A stretch of 7,534 nucleotides of DNA from Sulfurovum sp. Lineage in GTDB: Bacteria; Campylobacterota; Campylobacteria; Campylobacterales; Sulfurovaceae. The stretch spans positions 1 to 7,534 of the forward strand of contig DYPM01000093.1 of NCBI GenBank assembly GCA_020719895.1. Reading direction: 5' to 3'. Shown here one piece after another: positions 6,040-7,534 of this stretch. The translations under genes were made by a program, and so were the position numbers. Numbering within the stretch: the first letter of the stretch is position 1; each line of letters opens with the position of its first letter. The notes beneath the pieces were generated by a model. The model searched no databases. It worked only from the letters and a program-made list of their open reading frames with translations, and was not told the origin of the DNA.

Positions 6040-7440
6040 ATGCTCTTCCTTTATGACACTGTACAGAAAAAAAAGCTCCCTTTTGAGCCAATAAAACCCA
6101 AAGAAGCCACACTTTATGTCTGTGGTCCTACTGTTTATGATGATGCCCATTTAGGACACGCACGAAGTGCGCTCTCTTTTGATTTGTTAAGACGCACACT
6201 CAAAGCCTATGGATACAAAGTCACTATGGGGAAAAACTTCACCGATATTGACGACAAAATTATCAAAAAAATAGAACAAACCAATCAAACGCTTGAGGAG
6301 ATTACTACATTTTATATCGACCGATATTTGAGTGAAATGGAATCGTTGGGAATAGAACGTGCTGATATAGAACCCAAAGCGACTGAATCATTAGATGCAA
6401 TCACATCGATGATAAAAACACTCATTCACAACGGCTTTGCCTATCTTACATCAAGTGGCGATGTCTATTTTGACACCGCAAAAGATACACGATACGGCAC
6501 ACTCTCCAATCAAGTAAACGAGCAAGAGACCCAAAGTCGCGTTATTCATACAGACGAAAAACACAATCCAAAAGATTTTGCACTGTGGAAATCATGCAAA
6601 AAAGAAGAAGATATCTGTTTTGATACACCTTTCTCAAAAGGTCGCCCTGGATGGCATATCGAATGTTCTGCCATGATCCAAAAACACTTTCAAAATGATG
6701 GCGAATTTAGTATAGATATTCACGGTGGTGGTGCGGACTTACTCTTCCCGCACCACGAAAATGAAGCAACACAGAGTCGCTGTGCAACAGGTCGTGAATT
6801 GGCAAAATATTGGATTCACAACGGTTTTGTACAGATAGATGGCGAAAAAATGAGCAAAAGTCTTGGCAATAGCTTTTTTCTCAAAGATGCTTTAGCCGTT
6901 TACGATGGTGAAATTCTCCGCTACTACTTAGGCTCCGTACACTATCGTAATAACTTCAACTTCAACGAAGAGGATCTTCTCAACGCCAAAAAACGACTCG
7001 ACAAACTCTATCGCCTCAAAAAACGTATCGTCCCTTCAAGTGGATCCGCACCTCAAAAAGAGTTCAAAAAATCACTTCTTGAAGCGATGGGAGATGATCT
7101 TAATATCTCTTTAGCACTCTCTGTAATTGATGAGATGATAGCCACTGCAAATGAAAAACTTGACGCCAATCCTAAAGACAAAGCACTCAAAAAAGAGTTG
7201 ATTGCCAATATTGAACTTATCGCTACCTTACTTGGATTTGGCACAAAAGAGCCGTTTGCTTATTTTAAAATTGGTGTCGATGAAACACTCAAAACAACGA
7301 TAGAAACTCTCGTTACAGAACGTACCGAAGCCAAAAAATCCAAAGATTTTCTCCGCTCCGATGCGATACGCGATCAACTCAGTGCATTAGGAGTTGCACT
7401 TATGGACACCGCTGATGGAACAGTATGGGAAAAGGTATAA
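6040..7440 (+). CDS. cysS: Cysteine--tRNA ligase CysS
   Basis: A cytosolic class I aminoacyl-tRNA synthetase that charges tRNA-Cys with cysteine. The 466-residue protein is full length (E. coli 461). Motifs: C28 in LYVCGPTVY and the HIGH signature HLGH (37-40); W205-H-I-E-C209 and FPHHENE (H238-H239, E242), which with C28 supply the active-site zinc ligands that select cysteine; and KMSKS (270-274). The helical anticodon-binding part follows, with a typical SDAIRDQLSALGV segment near the C-terminus. ATG 6040 is preceded by AAGGTGA at 4 bases spacing and gives the usual N-terminus. It lies 33 bases after the permease gene with a hairpin between them and is probably in the same transcript. No key residue is missing. 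Confidence 0.97.
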   Translation: MLFLYDTVQKKKLPFEPIKPKEATLYVCGPTVYDDAHLGHARSALSFDLLRRTLKAYGYKVTMGKNFTDIDDKIIKKIEQTNQTLEEITTFYIDRYLSEMESLGIERADIEPKATESLDAITSMIKTLIHNGFAYLTSSGDVYFDTAKDTRYGTLSNQVNEQETQSRVIHTDEKHNPKDFALWKSCKKEEDICFDTPFSKGRPGWHIECSAMIQKHFQNDGEFSIDIHGGGADLLFPHHENEATQSRCATGRELAKYWIHNGFVQIDGEKMSKSLGNSFFLKDALAVYDGEILRYYLGSVHYRNNFNFNEEDLLNAKKRLDKLYRLKKRIVPSSGSAPQKEFKKSLLEAMGDDLNISLALSVIDEMIATANEKLDANPKDKALKKELIANIELIATLLGFGTKEPFAYFKIGVDETLKTTIETLVTERTEAKKSKDFLRSDAIRDQLSALGVALMDTADGTVWEKV

Positions 7441-7480
7441 ACCAAAACAATAGAGACACTTTTAAGCACTCTTTAACCCA

Positions 7481-7534
7481 TCACCGCTTGTCATTTAAAT
7501 GCTCTTTGAGTTCATCAATAGAGAGATTGAGTTC
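7481..7534 (-). CDS. 3' end of a possible convergent gene, unidentified
   Basis: On the minus strand the frame is open from the window edge to a TGA at 7483-7481, giving 17 residues that end in LSIDELKEHLNDKR. The composition, a charged amphipathic helix with a basic end, looks like a genuine protein C-terminus, and the 40-base gap to the cysS stop suits a convergent neighbour. Too short to name. A plus-strand frame from ATG 7499 is also open (12 codons) but has no ribosome binding site. Confidence 0.4.
   Translation of the reverse strand, partial: ELNLSIDELKEHLNDKR

Noticed and set aside
7441..7480. Bidirectional intrinsic terminator between cysS and the convergent frame
   Set aside because: The possible stem (AGAG 7452-7455 with CTCT 7469-7472) is only 4 bases with internal mismatches, and the T-rich flank on the minus strand is broken; not enough to annotate.
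1..7534. CRISPR array, transposon, phage, toxin-antitoxin or defence gene
   Set aside because: All substantial frames are accounted for by housekeeping families on the correct strands; no spaced repeats, terminal inverted repeats or transposase-like sequence were seen.

Overview
The window is an ordinary-looking chromosomal segment from a member of the Campylobacterota (Epsilonproteobacteria). This is inferred from gene content and style: a moderately AT-rich genome, tightly packed genes, the lolA / secA / LolC-type permease neighbourhood known from Helicobacter and Campylobacter, and promoters with a clear -10 box but no good -35 box. A free-living Sulfurimonas-, Sulfurovum- or Sulfuricurvum-like bacterium fits best, but the genus cannot be fixed from the sequence alone.

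Layout. Two genes run leftward from a divergent promoter region: lolA (1952 to 1422) and then an RmuC-family gene (1417 to 71), 4 bases apart, with the rmuC ribosome binding site inside the last lolA codons. Three genes run rightward: secA (2141-4774), a LolC/LolE/LolF-type permease (4771-6006, overlapping the secA stop by 4 bases), and cysS (6040-7440). A short open frame on the minus strand (7481-7534) is probably the 3' end of a convergent gene that continues beyond the window. The only sizeable gap is the 188-base divergent region 1953-2140. It holds a -10 box for each direction, an 8-base inverted repeat, and inside that repeat a tandem TTTAAG/ATTAAG pair. No stretch over 300 bases lacks a gene. 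I see no RNA gene, insertion sequence, CRISPR array or phage gene.

How the genes fit together. SecA drives export of preproteins, including lipoprotein precursors, across the inner membrane. The LolC/F-type permease (with a LolD ATPase not present here) releases mature lipoproteins from the inner membrane, and LolA carries them across the periplasm. The divergent arrangement therefore groups three steps of one envelope route around a shared regulatory region. CysS (cysteinyl-tRNA synthetase) and the RmuC-like protein look like co-transcribed passengers with other roles.

No undescribed multi-gene system is evident. The points most worth a second look are the RmuC-like protein, which lacks the usual nuclease-motif residues; the TTTAAG-type tandem site within an inverted repeat between lolA and secA; and a near-identical 17-base palindrome that follows both rmuC and the permease gene, the latter copy forming a hairpin just before the cysS ribosome binding site.
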